DNA from: Flectobacillus major DSM 103
GTDB taxonomy: Bacteria > Bacteroidota > Bacteroidia > Cytophagales > Spirosomataceae
Length of the DNA stretch: 64,000 bases
Reading direction: 5' to 3'
Assembly (NCBI RefSeq): GCF_000427405.1
Contig: NZ_KE386491.1
Coordinates: 2,649,001 to 2,713,000, forward strand
Position numbers and translations under genes: made by a program. How positions within the stretch are numbered: position 1 is the first letter of the stretch; every line of letters starts with the position of its first letter. This document shows positions 35,985 to 44,993 of the stretch, in pieces. Under the pieces are notes generated by a model. The model worked only from the letters and a program-made list of their open reading frames with translations. It searched no databases and had not been told where the DNA came from.

Positions 35985-37064
35985 TTATTTTTCTGTTGAA
36001 ATATCCTTAAGTGCTTTTCTAATGGCTAAGTATAATATAGCTAGAATCAAGCCAATTGAACCTCCCAATTTTATGCCCTTACCTTTGGTAGTAATATCTT
36101 TTGCAATGGGCAATTCCGAATCATCAACTCGGGTAAAAAGTGGTGATTCCTTTACAACCGAAAAACGAAGGTTATCTAAACTACGTACAGCATCAAAATA
36201 CATACCTTGCAACTGAGAGCTATTGGTACTTAGGCGTTGTTGTTCTATCAAACCTTGTTGCATGATTACTTGCTGGTTTTGGTCAACAACACGAGCATAT
36301 TTTCTTTGTGTACCAAACAACTCGCTCTGTAGTGAGTCGACACGGTGTTCCATTATACCCAACAACTCACGTGTTTTCTTGGTCTTATTTTCGATATAAA
36401 AACTTGTTACAGTATTCAAAAACAAGTTAGTCCAAGTATGCGAAAGTGTATCGTTGCGGGTCGATGCAGAAAGGGTCATTAATGATGCCTTTTTATTTTC
36501 GTTAGCAATAATGGTCAACGGCATCAAAAAGTCTTGAATCATACGTACTCTCGACTTTTCTATCGGTGTAAACTTCTCGTAATCGGTGTGCTTAAAACGA
36601 AATGTTTTGAGGTCGACATCGTCTTCAAATTCATTTTCGATAGCTCCACTTTTTTCGAGGAAATAATTTCCAAAAATAACTTTACGGCCATTGATATCGA
36701 CAACCGACAAAATAGCTCTATTATAAAGGTTTTTAGTTTTTAATAATTCTAAGAAATTTTCACCACTAAACAAACCGCCATTGGCATTTACGGCACCACT
36801 AATACCAAAGGCACTAGCTAAATCGGAAAGCCCGCCACCCGAAGCTCCCGTACTATTGTCCATATTAAAAACAATTTCAGAGGTATAGGTTGGTGGTTTT
36901 TTGGTAATTAATTCTATGACAAAGCCAATACCTACACCAAGCATGGTTAAAATAACCACAAACTTCCAATTGCCTACAATAAGGTCTTTGAAGCTTATTA
37001 ATTTGGTGAGTATATCCTTAAATGAGAATTGGTCGTCGGGTAATGTATGCTGATTTTGTGACAT
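35985..37064 (-). CDS. Wzz-family polysaccharide chain-length/copolymerase protein
   Basis: A 359-residue inner-membrane protein with an N-terminal transmembrane helix (about 35-52), a periplasmic domain with helical segments (VDSLQSELFGTQRKYARVVDQN near 245-270) and a second transmembrane helix near the end (about 333-350), after the Pro-rich-like PIAKDITTKGKG segment. This is the Wzz/PCP layout. It lacks a C-terminal tyrosine kinase. Together with the SLBB export protein encoded just upstream it should control chain length or bridge to the outer membrane. Confidence 0.87.
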   Translation of the reverse strand: MSQNQHTLPDDQFSFKDILTKLISFKDLIVGNWKFVVILTMLGVGIGFVIELITKKPPTYTSEIVFNMDNSTGASGGGLSDLASAFGISGAVNANGGLFSGENFLELLKTKNLYNRAILSVVDINGRKVIFGNYFLEKSGAIENEFEDDVDLKTFRFKHTDYEKFTPIEKSRVRMIQDFLMPLTIIANENKKASLMTLSASTRNDTLSHTWTNLFLNTVTSFYIENKTKKTRELLGIMEHRVDSLQSELFGTQRKYARVVDQNQQVIMQQGLIEQQRLSTNSSQLQGMYFDAVRSLDNLRFSVVKESPLFTRVDDSELPIAKDITTKGKGIKLGGSIGLILAILYLAIRKALKDISTEK

Positions 37065-37100
37065 AAATCTTGTTACGATGAGTCGTCTTAAACTATTTTT

Positions 37101-39593
37101 TTATTGTATAGCACGCAATAACGCAATGATTGTACCGATACCTGTCAATGAGGCCGTTACCGTCGAAATTACCGCTAGTACTTGTTGCGATGCTGCTTGT
37201 TTTTGGTTGATTCTTGGTACTACAATTTCAGAACCTGGATACACTCTCGGATACACATTGAATACCCCTAAGAGTTTACGAGTACGGTCAACCGAGCCAT
37301 TGGCATAAATAATGTACGACCTTTTACGAGATGACAACGATGTAAAACCACCAGCTTCTGAGATATAGTGTTTGAACGACACTCCATTGATATACCTTGT
37401 TGATGTTGGGTACAATACTTCGCCTTGCATTCTTACGGTTTGTGGCTCTTTTGGAATTCTGATAATATCGCCATCCTGTACCAACATATCTGCAATAGAA
37501 TTTGGTTTGTCTAGTGCTTGTACCAAGTCGATACCAATTGTTTCTTCTGTAATTTGTTTTACCTCCTCTACTCTGACTGAGGCATCGTTATTATTGTCAC
37601 TTAATTCTTCTAATTGTTTTTTCTTACGTGCTACTTCTTGGTCGGTTAATTTTACTTTACGTACCAACGTTGCACCAGCAGGGTAAGCCTGAGCATTGAG
37701 CCCTCCCGAACGTCTGATAAGGTCAGATAGCTTTTCATCTTTTCTTTCCAAAGCATAAATACCAGGAAAGATGATTTGCCCTTCTACCGAAACAAACTGC
37801 TGCTTTTCATAATTTGGAGAAGACCTTACAAACACTTCGTCGAATGGTTCTAAGACAAACTTAGACGCAGAAGGCGTAATTGACAAATCTGCATTGATAG
37901 GAAACTGGAATTTTTCGCCAATCGTTGCTGTAATTTGGCTTGGGTCGTCTTTACCAATATTTTTCTTTCTTCTGATTACTTCTACTCTACCTGTAGCGGC
38001 TGACTCGCGCAAACCACCTGCTTTTACGATAAGGTCTTCTACTGTCATGTTTTTCACATAAGGGAATGTACCCACAGGTACTTCGGTAGCGTTAGGCAAT
38101 ATGGCTACGCCTGTCGAGCCTTTGGCTTCTTTATCGGCAAAAGGGGCTGTTTCTTTGAAATTGATTTCTCCCTGAATACGAACGGTATAGTTTTCTAACA
38201 TATCTAAGCTAGAGTAAACCGATATTTCGTCTTCTCTTTTCAAAGTAATATCAGCAACCTGACCCGCCAATAATGCCTTATAGTTGACCGCAATATTTTC
38301 TTTGGTCAAATCGTCTTTCAAACGAGTAATCGAAATTCTGTCAAGAAAAGCATCTTCTTTGAAGCCCGCCGCACGTTGAATCAGCTTGGTTAGGCTTGGG
38401 CTATCGCTAATTGAATAACGACCCGGTCTGAATACAGCTCCTTTCAAGGTTACAACATTTTCATAACGGTTTAGCAACACTTGATCGATATTAATTATAT
38501 CACCTGCTTTTGGAAAAAAGGAAGATAATAAATCTCCACTCAAATCGATAAGCTTTCTTTCTGTATCAGTATAACGCTCTACCTTCAACACGCCACGATA
38601 CGCATCTGGCATAAATCCACCTGCGTAATCATTGATAATACGGTCGAGGTTTTCGTGAGGTAAAATTTCAAAAATAGCAGGTTTTTTCACCCTTCCCACT
38701 AATTCAATTCTGCTTTTATACGCATTTACCTGAACAATATCTTGGTCTTGTAAAGCTATATCTTGACGCAGGTTTCCTGTTGTCAATAAATCATACAAAT
38801 CTACTTGTGCAATCAATTTTTTTCCTCTTATTACACGAACCTCTCTGAAAGTACCGTTTTCGTTAGGGCCACCTGCTTGATACAATACATTAAATACCCT
38901 AGCCAATGAAGGTACCGAGTAAGTACCTGGCGTTACTACTTCACCAATTACGGTTACTTTGATGGTTCTGATATTACCCAAAGAAATAGTAGCAGTAGTA
39001 TTGCTTGGATACCCATTAGTAGACTTCAAGCCTACATAAATTTGCGAAAGGCGATTAACAATGCGTTTTTTGGCTTCTTCTATCGTAAGGCCATTGACAA
39101 AGATATTGCCAACTTTATCTACCTTAATATAGCCATCGGGTGTTACTGGAAGAGTATAATGATTTTCTGAATAGCCATTAATATCAATGATGATTTCGTC
39201 GTCTGGCCCCAAAATATAATTTTTAGGTGTTGCCATTCTCGAATACGACTCAAATGTGATTTTGGGATTGTTGAAAATGCTAAAGCCAAAAATCTTTTTT
39301 CTCAATGCAGCAGTCGCTGAGTCAACTATTTGATTCCCAAATTGAGCATTTCTATTCTTTTTCAAAGAATCCATATCGGCTTTTTCAGCCTCAAGTTCGT
39401 TGAGCTTTCTTGCCCCAACACTTTTCGTACCTGTATTAACAGTTGTAGAAGTACTGTTCCTATTCAATTGCAAAGGTAACTGGATATTAGAAGGCAATCC
39501 TGTGATTGTACTAGGTAATTGGGCGTAGGTGTTCAAGCTCCACAAAACAACAACAACTAAGTTGATAGAACGTAATATCTTATAAAAAAACAT
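37101..39593 (-). CDS. Polysaccharide export protein with multiple SLBB domains (Wza-like)
   Basis: 830 residues from the preferred ATG at 39593, which gives a proper signal sequence (MFFYKILRSINLVVVVLWSL, then NTYAQ). The frame stays open to 39707, but the extra 38 residues would bury the signal. A polysaccharide-export domain with YILGPDDEIIIDINGYSENH is near 125-205. Several SLBB repeats follow (TVIGEVVTPGTYSVPSLARV, VTLKGAVFRPGRYSISDSPS, VSVEGQIIFPGIYALERKDE, VRMQGEVLYPTSTRY), at least five by eye. A hydrophobic stretch near the C-terminus (about 800-825) may cross the outer membrane. It is much longer than E. coli Wza (about 380), as is common in Bacteroidota. First gene of the cluster. 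Confidence 0.92.
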   Translation of the reverse strand: MFFYKILRSINLVVVVLWSLNTYAQLPSTITGLPSNIQLPLQLNRNSTSTTVNTGTKSVGARKLNELEAEKADMDSLKKNRNAQFGNQIVDSATAALRKKIFGFSIFNNPKITFESYSRMATPKNYILGPDDEIIIDINGYSENHYTLPVTPDGYIKVDKVGNIFVNGLTIEEAKKRIVNRLSQIYVGLKSTNGYPSNTTATISLGNIRTIKVTVIGEVVTPGTYSVPSLARVFNVLYQAGGPNENGTFREVRVIRGKKLIAQVDLYDLLTTGNLRQDIALQDQDIVQVNAYKSRIELVGRVKKPAIFEILPHENLDRIINDYAGGFMPDAYRGVLKVERYTDTERKLIDLSGDLLSSFFPKAGDIINIDQVLLNRYENVVTLKGAVFRPGRYSISDSPSLTKLIQRAAGFKEDAFLDRISITRLKDDLTKENIAVNYKALLAGQVADITLKREDEISVYSSLDMLENYTVRIQGEINFKETAPFADKEAKGSTGVAILPNATEVPVGTFPYVKNMTVEDLIVKAGGLRESAATGRVEVIRRKKNIGKDDPSQITATIGEKFQFPINADLSITPSASKFVLEPFDEVFVRSSPNYEKQQFVSVEGQIIFPGIYALERKDEKLSDLIRRSGGLNAQAYPAGATLVRKVKLTDQEVARKKKQLEELSDNNNDASVRVEEVKQITEETIGIDLVQALDKPNSIADMLVQDGDIIRIPKEPQTVRMQGEVLYPTSTRYINGVSFKHYISEAGGFTSLSSRKRSYIIYANGSVDRTRKLLGVFNVYPRVYPGSEIVVPRINQKQAASQQVLAVISTVTASLTGIGTIIALLRAIQ

Positions 39594-39983
39594 TAAATGG
39601 AGAGGGTTTTTGGTCTTGCGATAAAGACCTTTCGTAAATGTAAGTTGTAACATAATAGTTTGTATTGCCTTTGGGTTGATTAAAGGTTTTGATGACCAAA
39701 TATCCAAATAACGGTAATTCTATTATAAAATTTTAATTTATTCAAGTTGCAAAGTAAATGAACTTTTACCTAATTCTTGTCAAACTTACCGATATTAATT
39801 AGGGAGTGGTTAATTAAATCGCTGTATATTCATAAATTTTCAACGTTTTTTGTAGATTTGCTATCTTCTTATTTCAAAGACTATCTTATGTGCCTTCCAC
39901 AATCGAAGGCATACAAAAGATGCTAAATGGATAATTTTGTAAAACGATTGGAGAAAAGTCATAAACCATCCTTTCTTTGAACT
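39594..39983. other. Divergent intergenic region, polysaccharide cluster and parE
   Basis: 390 bases between the export-protein start (minus strand) and the topoisomerase start (plus strand). It holds a small hairpin, GGTCTT/AAGACC at 39612-39629, that would lie in the mRNA leader of the polysaccharide operon, and a TAGATTTG -7-like motif at 39853-39860 facing the topoisomerase gene. Otherwise AT-rich with no open frame of note. Confidence 0.55.
39853..39860 (+). promoter_or_regulatory. Possible -7 element of the topoisomerase gene
   Basis: TAGATTTG matches TAnnTTTG, 123 bases before the ATG at 39984. No matching -33 box is visible. Confidence 0.35.
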
Positions 39984-41861
39984 ATGTCAACAACCCCTAA
40001 TAATGAAGTGCAATATACCGAAGATAGTATTCGGTCTCTTGATTGGAAAGAACATATCCGTCTGCGTCCTGGTATGTATATCGGTAAACTCGGCGATGGC
40101 TCATCGTCCGACGACGGTATTTATGTATTGGTGAAAGAAATTGTCGATAACTCTATCGACGAACACATGATGGGGCACGGCAAAGCTATTGATGTTAAAA
40201 TTACCGACCACCGTGTAGAAGTACGTGACTATGGCCGTGGTATTCCGCTAGGTAAAGTGATTGATTGTGTTTCTAAAATCAATACTGGTGGAAAGTACGA
40301 TTCGGGTGCTTTTCAAAAATCGGTAGGACTTAATGGTGTCGGTACAAAGGCTACTAACGCTCTGTCTAGCTATTTTAAAGTACAGTCTTTCCGTGATGGG
40401 AAAACCAAATGGGCCGAGTTTACCAAAGGTGAACTCACTGCCGAGTCGAAAGGCGAGCCCGAAACTAATACCAAAAATGGTACGCATATCGCTTTTGAAC
40501 CCGATAATACCATTTTTAAGAACTATCACTTTATTCCACAGTACCTCGACAACCTTTTTTGGAATTATGCCTACTTGAATGCTGGCTTGTCGATTAACTT
40601 CAATGGACAAAAGTATTTTTCGCAAAAAGGTCTTTTTGATTTATTAAGCAAAAAAACCAATGAAGAGGAAAATCGCTACCCAATTATTCATCTGAAAGGT
40701 ACTGATATCGAGATTGCTATGACGCATGGTAATCAGTATGGCGAAGAATATTATTCTTTTGTGAATGGTCAAAATACAACACAAGGGGGTACTCATTTAC
40801 AGGCCTTTCGTGAGGCTGTAGTACGTACTGTTCGTGATTTTTACAAAAAAGATTATGCCCCAGAAGACGTACGAGCTAGTATTGTAGCGGCTGTGGCTAT
40901 CAGGGTTCAAGAACCTGTTTTTGAGTCGCAAACCAAAACCAAATTAGGTTCAATGACTATGTCGCCCGATTCTAATTCTCAGACGGTTCGAAGCTTTGTT
41001 GGAGATTTTATCAAAACGGAACTTGATAACTTCTTACACAAAAACCCAACGATTGCCGAAGCTATCAAGAAAAGAATCGAACAGTCGGAGCGTGAAAGAA
41101 AGGATATTGCTGGTATCAAAAAATTGGCCAATGAAAGAGCCAAAAAAGCCAACCTTCATAATAAAAAATTGCGAGACTGTAGGGTACACTTGAGCAACGA
41201 TAAGTCGGACGACCGTTACGATTCGATGTTATTTATAACTGAAGGAGATTCGGCTAGTGGTTCAATTACCAAGTCACGAAACGTACAAACGCAAGCTGTA
41301 TTTAGCCTTCGTGGTAAGCCCCTCAATTGCTTTGGCTTGACCAAGAAAATTGTTTATGAAAACGAAGAGTTCAACTTGCTACAGCATGCCCTCAATATCG
41401 AGGATGGCTTAGAGGGGCTTCGTTACAACAAAATCATTATTGCAACCGATGCCGATGTCGATGGCATGCACATTCGTTTGTTAATGATGACATTTTTCTT
41501 GCAGTTCTTCCCCGATTTGGTAAGAAATGGTCACCTTTTTATTTTGGAAACACCGTTGTTTAGGGTACGAAACAAAAAAGAAACCATTTATTGCTATTCC
41601 GACGAAGAGCGATTGAATGCCATTAACAAACTTGGCCCCAAACCAGAGATTACTCGATTTAAGGGGTTAGGCGAGATTTCACCCGAAGAATTTGGGAAAT
41701 TTATTGGCGATAATATTCGTTTAGAGCCTGTAATTTTAGAAAAAGATACAACGATACCTAAAATATTGACATACTATATGGGTAAAAATACACCCGACCG
41801 TCAGCGTTTTATTATCGACAATTTGATTATTGAAAAAGACCCTGCCGAATTAGCGGCCTAA
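39984..41861 (+). CDS. parE: DNA topoisomerase IV subunit B (type IIA ATPase subunit)
   Basis: A 625-residue GHKL ATPase/TOPRIM subunit that, with ParC, separates daughter chromosomes. The ATPase domain has [18 protein letters not shown] (catalytic Glu), DYGRGIPLG and [15 protein letters not shown] transducer domain follows. The TOPRIM part has [10 protein letters not shown] and [16 protein letters not shown], and the end has [14 protein letters not shown]. Its length suits ParE rather than a longer GyrB, and Bacteroidota carry both. The partner parC gene is not next to it; a prephenate dehydratase gene follows 53 bases downstream. Confidence 0.93.
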   Translation: MSTTPNNEVQYTEDSIRSLDWKEHIRLRPGMYIGKLGDGSSSDDGIYVLVKEIVDNSIDEHMMGHGKAIDVKITDHRVEVRDYGRGIPLGKVIDCVSKINTGGKYDSGAFQKSVGLNGVGTKATNALSSYFKVQSFRDGKTKWAEFTKGELTAESKGEPETNTKNGTHIAFEPDNTIFKNYHFIPQYLDNLFWNYAYLNAGLSINFNGQKYFSQKGLFDLLSKKTNEEENRYPIIHLKGTDIEIAMTHGNQYGEEYYSFVNGQNTTQGGTHLQAFREAVVRTVRDFYKKDYAPEDVRASIVAAVAIRVQEPVFESQTKTKLGSMTMSPDSNSQTVRSFVGDFIKTELDNFLHKNPTIAEAIKKRIEQSERERKDIAGIKKLANERAKKANLHNKKLRDCRVHLSNDKSDDRYDSMLFITEGDSASGSITKSRNVQTQAVFSLRGKPLNCFGLTKKIVYENEEFNLLQHALNIEDGLEGLRYNKIIIATDADVDGMHIRLLMMTFFLQFFPDLVRNGHLFILETPLFRVRNKKETIYCYSDEERLNAINKLGPKPEITRFKGLGEISPEEFGKFIGDNIRLEPVILEKDTTIPKILTYYMGKNTPDRQRFIIDNLIIEKDPAELAA

Positions 41862-41872
41862 TTTTAATTTAG

Positions 41873-41895
41873 AAAGCCTTCGTATTGAAGGCTTT
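41873..41895 (+). terminator. Hairpin after parE
   Basis: A perfect 9-bp stem AAAGCCTTC/GAAGGCTTT with loop GTATT, 11 bases after the parE stop and 19 before pheA. The following T-run is weak (ATCCTTG), so it may attenuate rather than fully stop transcription. Confidence 0.55.
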
Positions 41896-41914
41896 ATCCT
41901 TGTGTTAACCAAAA

Positions 41915-42991
41915 ATGACCTTAGAACAATTACGACAACAGATTGACGATTTGGACAACCAAATGCTGACGATTTTGAATCAGCGAATGGATGTAGTAAA
42001 ACAAGTCGGCGAACTCAAAAAAACAACTCAAACGGTAATTTATCGTCCTGAAAGAGAAAAACAGATTATCGACCGTTTGGCCAGTATGAGCCAAGGTTTG
42101 CTAACTCGTGCAGCTATTGAAGCCATTTATCTGGAAATTTTTGCGGTATCTCGAAATCTCGAACTACCCGAAAGAATTGCTTATTTGGGCCCCGAAGGAA
42201 GCTTCACACATCAGGCTGCCGAAAGCCGATTTGGTGCAATGAGCGACTATCTGGCTTTGCCAAGTATTCGTTCGGTATTTGAGAGTGTAGAAACTGGCCG
42301 AGCACGATTTGGGGTTGTGCCTATCGAAAACAACCTTGAAGGTATAGTAAAAGAAACCATCGACTTGCTCAACGAAACAGACCTCAAAATCGTTGCGGAA
42401 GTGGTAATTCCAGTGCATTTTACTTTTGCTACCAAAGCCGAAAAGTTATCTGATATTAAGCGTATTTATTCTAAAGACATTGCCTTTGGTCAATGCGAAA
42501 AGTTTTTGAATGAATATTTCAATGGAAAAGATGAAGAGTTTTTTGCTCAGGTAGATTCTACTTCTAAGGCAGCAAAATTGGCTTCTCAAGACCCACAAAC
42601 AGCTGCGGTGTGCTCGCATATTGCCGCTAAACTTTTCGATGTACCCATTTTGTTTGATAATATCCAAGATTCGTCTCAAAACAGAACACGTTTCTTTATT
42701 ATTGGAAAAGATTTTATCAATCAAAAAAGTGATAATGATAAAACTACTATTATTGCCAAACTTCCAGACGATGGAAAACCTGGAACACTAGTAAGATTCC
42801 TACAAGAATTTGAAAATCAAGGTATTAATTTAGTAAAAATTGAAAGTCGTCCCGTAAAAGAAGGTGAAACCTTCAATTTCTGGTTTTTGATGGAATTCGA
42901 TGGCTATTTCCTAGACGAAAATGTACAGCTTATTATGCAAAAACATATTTCGTATATTAAGTGGCTCGGAAGTTATGTAAAAATGGTTTAG
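41915..42991 (+). CDS. pheA: Bifunctional chorismate mutase/prephenate dehydratase
   Basis: A 358-residue enzyme that converts chorismate to prephenate and then to phenylpyruvate for phenylalanine synthesis. The AroQ chorismate mutase domain (about 1-85) starts LEQLRQQIDDLDNQML and includes YRPEREKQI. The prephenate dehydratase domain (about 95-270) has IAYLGPEGSFTHQAAE, FGVVPIENNLEGIV and the catalytic TRFFIIG. A C-terminal ACT domain (about 280-358, GTLVRFLQEFENQGINLVKI, ESRPVK) gives phenylalanine feedback inhibition. Complete and of normal length. The hairpin at 43114-43155 lies downstream. Confidence 0.95.
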   Translation: MTLEQLRQQIDDLDNQMLTILNQRMDVVKQVGELKKTTQTVIYRPEREKQIIDRLASMSQGLLTRAAIEAIYLEIFAVSRNLELPERIAYLGPEGSFTHQAAESRFGAMSDYLALPSIRSVFESVETGRARFGVVPIENNLEGIVKETIDLLNETDLKIVAEVVIPVHFTFATKAEKLSDIKRIYSKDIAFGQCEKFLNEYFNGKDEEFFAQVDSTSKAAKLASQDPQTAAVCSHIAAKLFDVPILFDNIQDSSQNRTRFFIIGKDFINQKSDNDKTTIIAKLPDDGKPGTLVRFLQEFENQGINLVKIESRPVKEGETFNFWFLMEFDGYFLDENVQLIMQKHISYIKWLGSYVKMV

Positions 42992-43005
42992 ATACAAGAC
43001 AAAAG

Positions 43006-43072
43006 ATGAGTCATTTTCAATTTAGTGAATGAATGAATGAGTGATTAATCTTTATGTTGCAGCAATAGAGAC
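43006..43072 (+). repeat. Partial copy related to the MITE-like element at 59728
   Basis: Bases 43006-43031 match 59715-59740 at 22 of 26 positions, sharing CAATTTAGTGAATG exactly. A TAGAGAC motif follows at 43066-43072, 47 bases after the start of the AATTTAGTGAAT core, compared with 42 in the complete element. The right arm was not found, so this is either a decayed half copy or a chance resemblance extended by the short repeat GAATGAATGAATGA. Confidence 0.45.
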
Positions 43073-43113
43073 CTGTTGCTTGTTACTGTAAGGCATTTAT
43101 TGACTATTAATCA

Positions 43114-43155
43114 AACAAGGCGGTCGAAATGAGTTTTTCGACCGCCTTGTTTGTT
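43114..43155. terminator. Bidirectional terminator between pheA and ribF
   Basis: A perfect 18-bp stem CAAACAAGGCGGTCGAAA/TTTCGACCGCCTTGTTTG with a 6-base loop, between convergent genes. A-rich and T-rich ends allow it to work from both sides. Confidence 0.85.
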
Positions 43156-43198
43156 CTAAGAATTTGGGATGACTTATGTTTATCGTATATCGTTGGGG

Positions 43199-44128
43199 CT
43201 ATTGCTCTAAAATCTGCTTAATCTGTAGTTTATCGCTCGCAATTTGTGCTTTCAGTTCATCGAGGCCACTAAATTTCTTCTCAGCCCTCACTCTCTGAAT
43301 AAACTCTACCTTTAGGTTTTCGCCGTAAATATCCTTGTCAAAATCAAAAATATTTACTTCTATGGTTTTGTAAGTACCATCTACAGTTGGCCGATTACCT
43401 ATATTAAGCATTCCGTTTAGATATTGGTCTTTATACTGCACTTTTACAGCATAAACGCCATCTTGTGGAATCAATTTGGTTTGTTCTCGCACCTGAATAT
43501 TGGCCGTCGGAAAACCAATCGTTCTTCCTAATTGCTTACCTTTTACAATCAAGCCCGAAATATCGTAGTTTCTACCTAGAAAATGTGCCGCTGGCAACAT
43601 ATCGCCTTCTTGAAGAGCTTTCCTAATTTTTGAAGAACTCACGGCTACGTGGTCGATGTCTTGTCGAGAGATTTCTTCTACGGCAAAGCCATATCGTTGC
43701 GAATTAGCTTTGAGGTATTCAAAACTACCTTCACGATGACGACCAAAGCGATGGTCATAACCAATAACAAGGGTTTTTGTACCAATGGTATTAAGTAATA
43801 CCTGCTGAATGAAGTCTTCGGATGTTAGCTCAGAAAATTCACGAGTAAACGGAATAACCAACAAATGTTGAATACCATTTTGGGTTAATAGCTCTATTTT
43901 TTCCTCTAAAGTAGATAACAATTTCACCTCCTGAGGGTCTTGTGCAATCACACTTCTTGGATGAGGGTAAAAAGTAATAACAACCGTTTCGCCACCAGTT
44001 AAGGCCGCTACTTCAGTAAGACGCTGTAATATTTTTTGATGACCAAGGTGTACACCATCAAAAGTGCCACTTGTTACTACCGCATTTTCTAGTTTTACAA
44101 ACTCTTGTATTCCGTGATAAACTTTCAT
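43199..44128 (-). CDS. ribF: Bifunctional riboflavin kinase/FAD synthetase
   Basis: A 309-residue enzyme that phosphorylates riboflavin to FMN and adenylates FMN to FAD. The N-terminal nucleotidyltransferase domain (about 1-180) has VTSGTFDGVHLGHQKIL and GYDHRFGRHREGS. The C-terminal flavokinase domain (about 185-305) has GRTIGFPTANIQ, DGVYAVKV and the GMLNIGNRPTV motif. It follows truB on the same strand but after a strong terminator, and a TAnnTTTG motif lies four bases from the start codon, so it may have its own promoter and almost no leader. Confidence 0.95.
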   Translation of the reverse strand: MKVYHGIQEFVKLENAVVTSGTFDGVHLGHQKILQRLTEVAALTGGETVVITFYPHPRSVIAQDPQEVKLLSTLEEKIELLTQNGIQHLLVIPFTREFSELTSEDFIQQVLLNTIGTKTLVIGYDHRFGRHREGSFEYLKANSQRYGFAVEEISRQDIDHVAVSSSKIRKALQEGDMLPAAHFLGRNYDISGLIVKGKQLGRTIGFPTANIQVREQTKLIPQDGVYAVKVQYKDQYLNGMLNIGNRPTVDGTYKTIEVNIFDFDKDIYGENLKVEFIQRVRAEKKFSGLDELKAQIASDKLQIKQILEQ

Positions 44129-44132
44129 AATA

Positions 44133-44140
44133 CAAAATTA
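44133..44140 (-). promoter_or_regulatory. -7-like motif immediately upstream of ribF
   Basis: The minus strand reads TAATTTTG (TAnnTTTG) ending four bases before the ATG at 44128. If used as -7, transcription would begin at or inside the start codon region. No -33 box was recognised. Confidence 0.4.
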
Positions 44141-44143
44141 GGA

Positions 44144-44180
44144 TAAAAAAATTGTGGTACGAAATTCATCGCACCACAAT
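44144..44180 (-). terminator. Rho-independent terminator after truB
   Basis: A 12-bp stem with one mismatch (ATTGTGGTACGA against TCGCACCACAAT), loop AATTCA. It is followed on the minus strand by six or more T, starting 13 bases after the truB stop. Confidence 0.82.
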
Positions 44181-44193
44181 AAATACAAAGCCT

Positions 44194-44895
44194 TTAGGCC
44201 AACACTTTTCTTTGGCTAACAAACTCTTCGACAGTTAAGGCATTTTGAACACTAAATTCGCCAATACGTTCTCTTCTCAACGAATTCAAGTATGCTCCCG
44301 ACTGGCATGCAATACCAAAATCTCGTACCAAACTTCTGATATAAGTACCTTTGGTACATACTATATTAAATTTGATTTCGGGAAAAGCCGAAGTATCAAT
44401 CGTAAACGATTTAATTTCAACTTCTCTCGACTTAATTTCTACGTCATTATCGGTTTTTCCTTGACGAGCCAATTCGTACAAACGTTTTCCACCAACCGAC
44501 ACAGCCGAATAAATAGGTGGTATTTGTAAAATTTTGCCTGTCAACTGCAAGAGTGCCTGATTTAGTACGTCGTCGTTGATATGTTCGGTCGGAAACTCAG
44601 CATCAAATTCTGTCTCTAAATCAATAGAAGGAGTGGTTTTTCCTAAGACAAACGTACCTGAATATTCTTTTTCTTGTGCCTGATACGAGTCTATTTGCTT
44701 AGTCATTTTGCCAGTACACAAAATCAATAAACCTGTAGCCAGTGGGTCTAGCGTACCAGCATGGCCTATTTTCTTGAATTTTCCAGCAAACTTCAATTTC
44801 TTTACCACATCAAACGATGTCCAAGTCAAGGGTTTGTCTATCAAAAGTACTTCACCTGGGTCTTGTACTATCGGATTTTGATTCATTTCATTCAT
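44194..44895 (-). CDS. truB: tRNA pseudouridine-55 synthase
   Basis: A 233-residue enzyme that makes pseudouridine 55 in the T-loop of tRNAs. GEVLLIDKPLTWTSFDVV and KKIGHAGTLDPLATGLLIL are hallmark blocks; D50 is the catalytic aspartate. Further motifs are IPPIYSAVSVGGKRLYELAR and CTKGTYIRSLVRDFG. The C-terminal PUA domain is short, as in other Bacteroidota. Two in-frame ATGs (44895 and 44886) are possible starts. It lies between uppP and ribF in the conserved Bacteroidota order. Confidence 0.95.
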   Translation of the reverse strand: MNEMNQNPIVQDPGEVLLIDKPLTWTSFDVVKKLKFAGKFKKIGHAGTLDPLATGLLILCTGKMTKQIDSYQAQEKEYSGTFVLGKTTPSIDLETEFDAEFPTEHINDDVLNQALLQLTGKILQIPPIYSAVSVGGKRLYELARQGKTDNDVEIKSREVEIKSFTIDTSAFPEIKFNIVCTKGTYIRSLVRDFGIACQSGAYLNSLRRERIGEFSVQNALTVEEFVSQRKVLA

Positions 44896-44906
44896 AAATA
44901 ATCTTG

Positions 44907-44914
44907 CAAAATTA
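44907..44914 (-). promoter_or_regulatory. -7-like motif just upstream of truB
   Basis: The minus strand reads TAATTTTG, ending 11 bases before the ATG at 44895. It resembles the motif before ribF. A -33 box is not evident. Confidence 0.35.
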
Positions 44915-44993
44915 CAGATTGCAAATTAAGTAGTAGTTATTGGGAAGTGACAAAAATATATGTGCAATAACATAATACCCAACCAACTAATTG

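Noticed and set aside
39594-39707. N-terminal extension of the SLBB export protein by 38 residues
   Set aside because: It would bury the signal peptide and contains a leader-like hairpin; the ATG at 39593 fits better.
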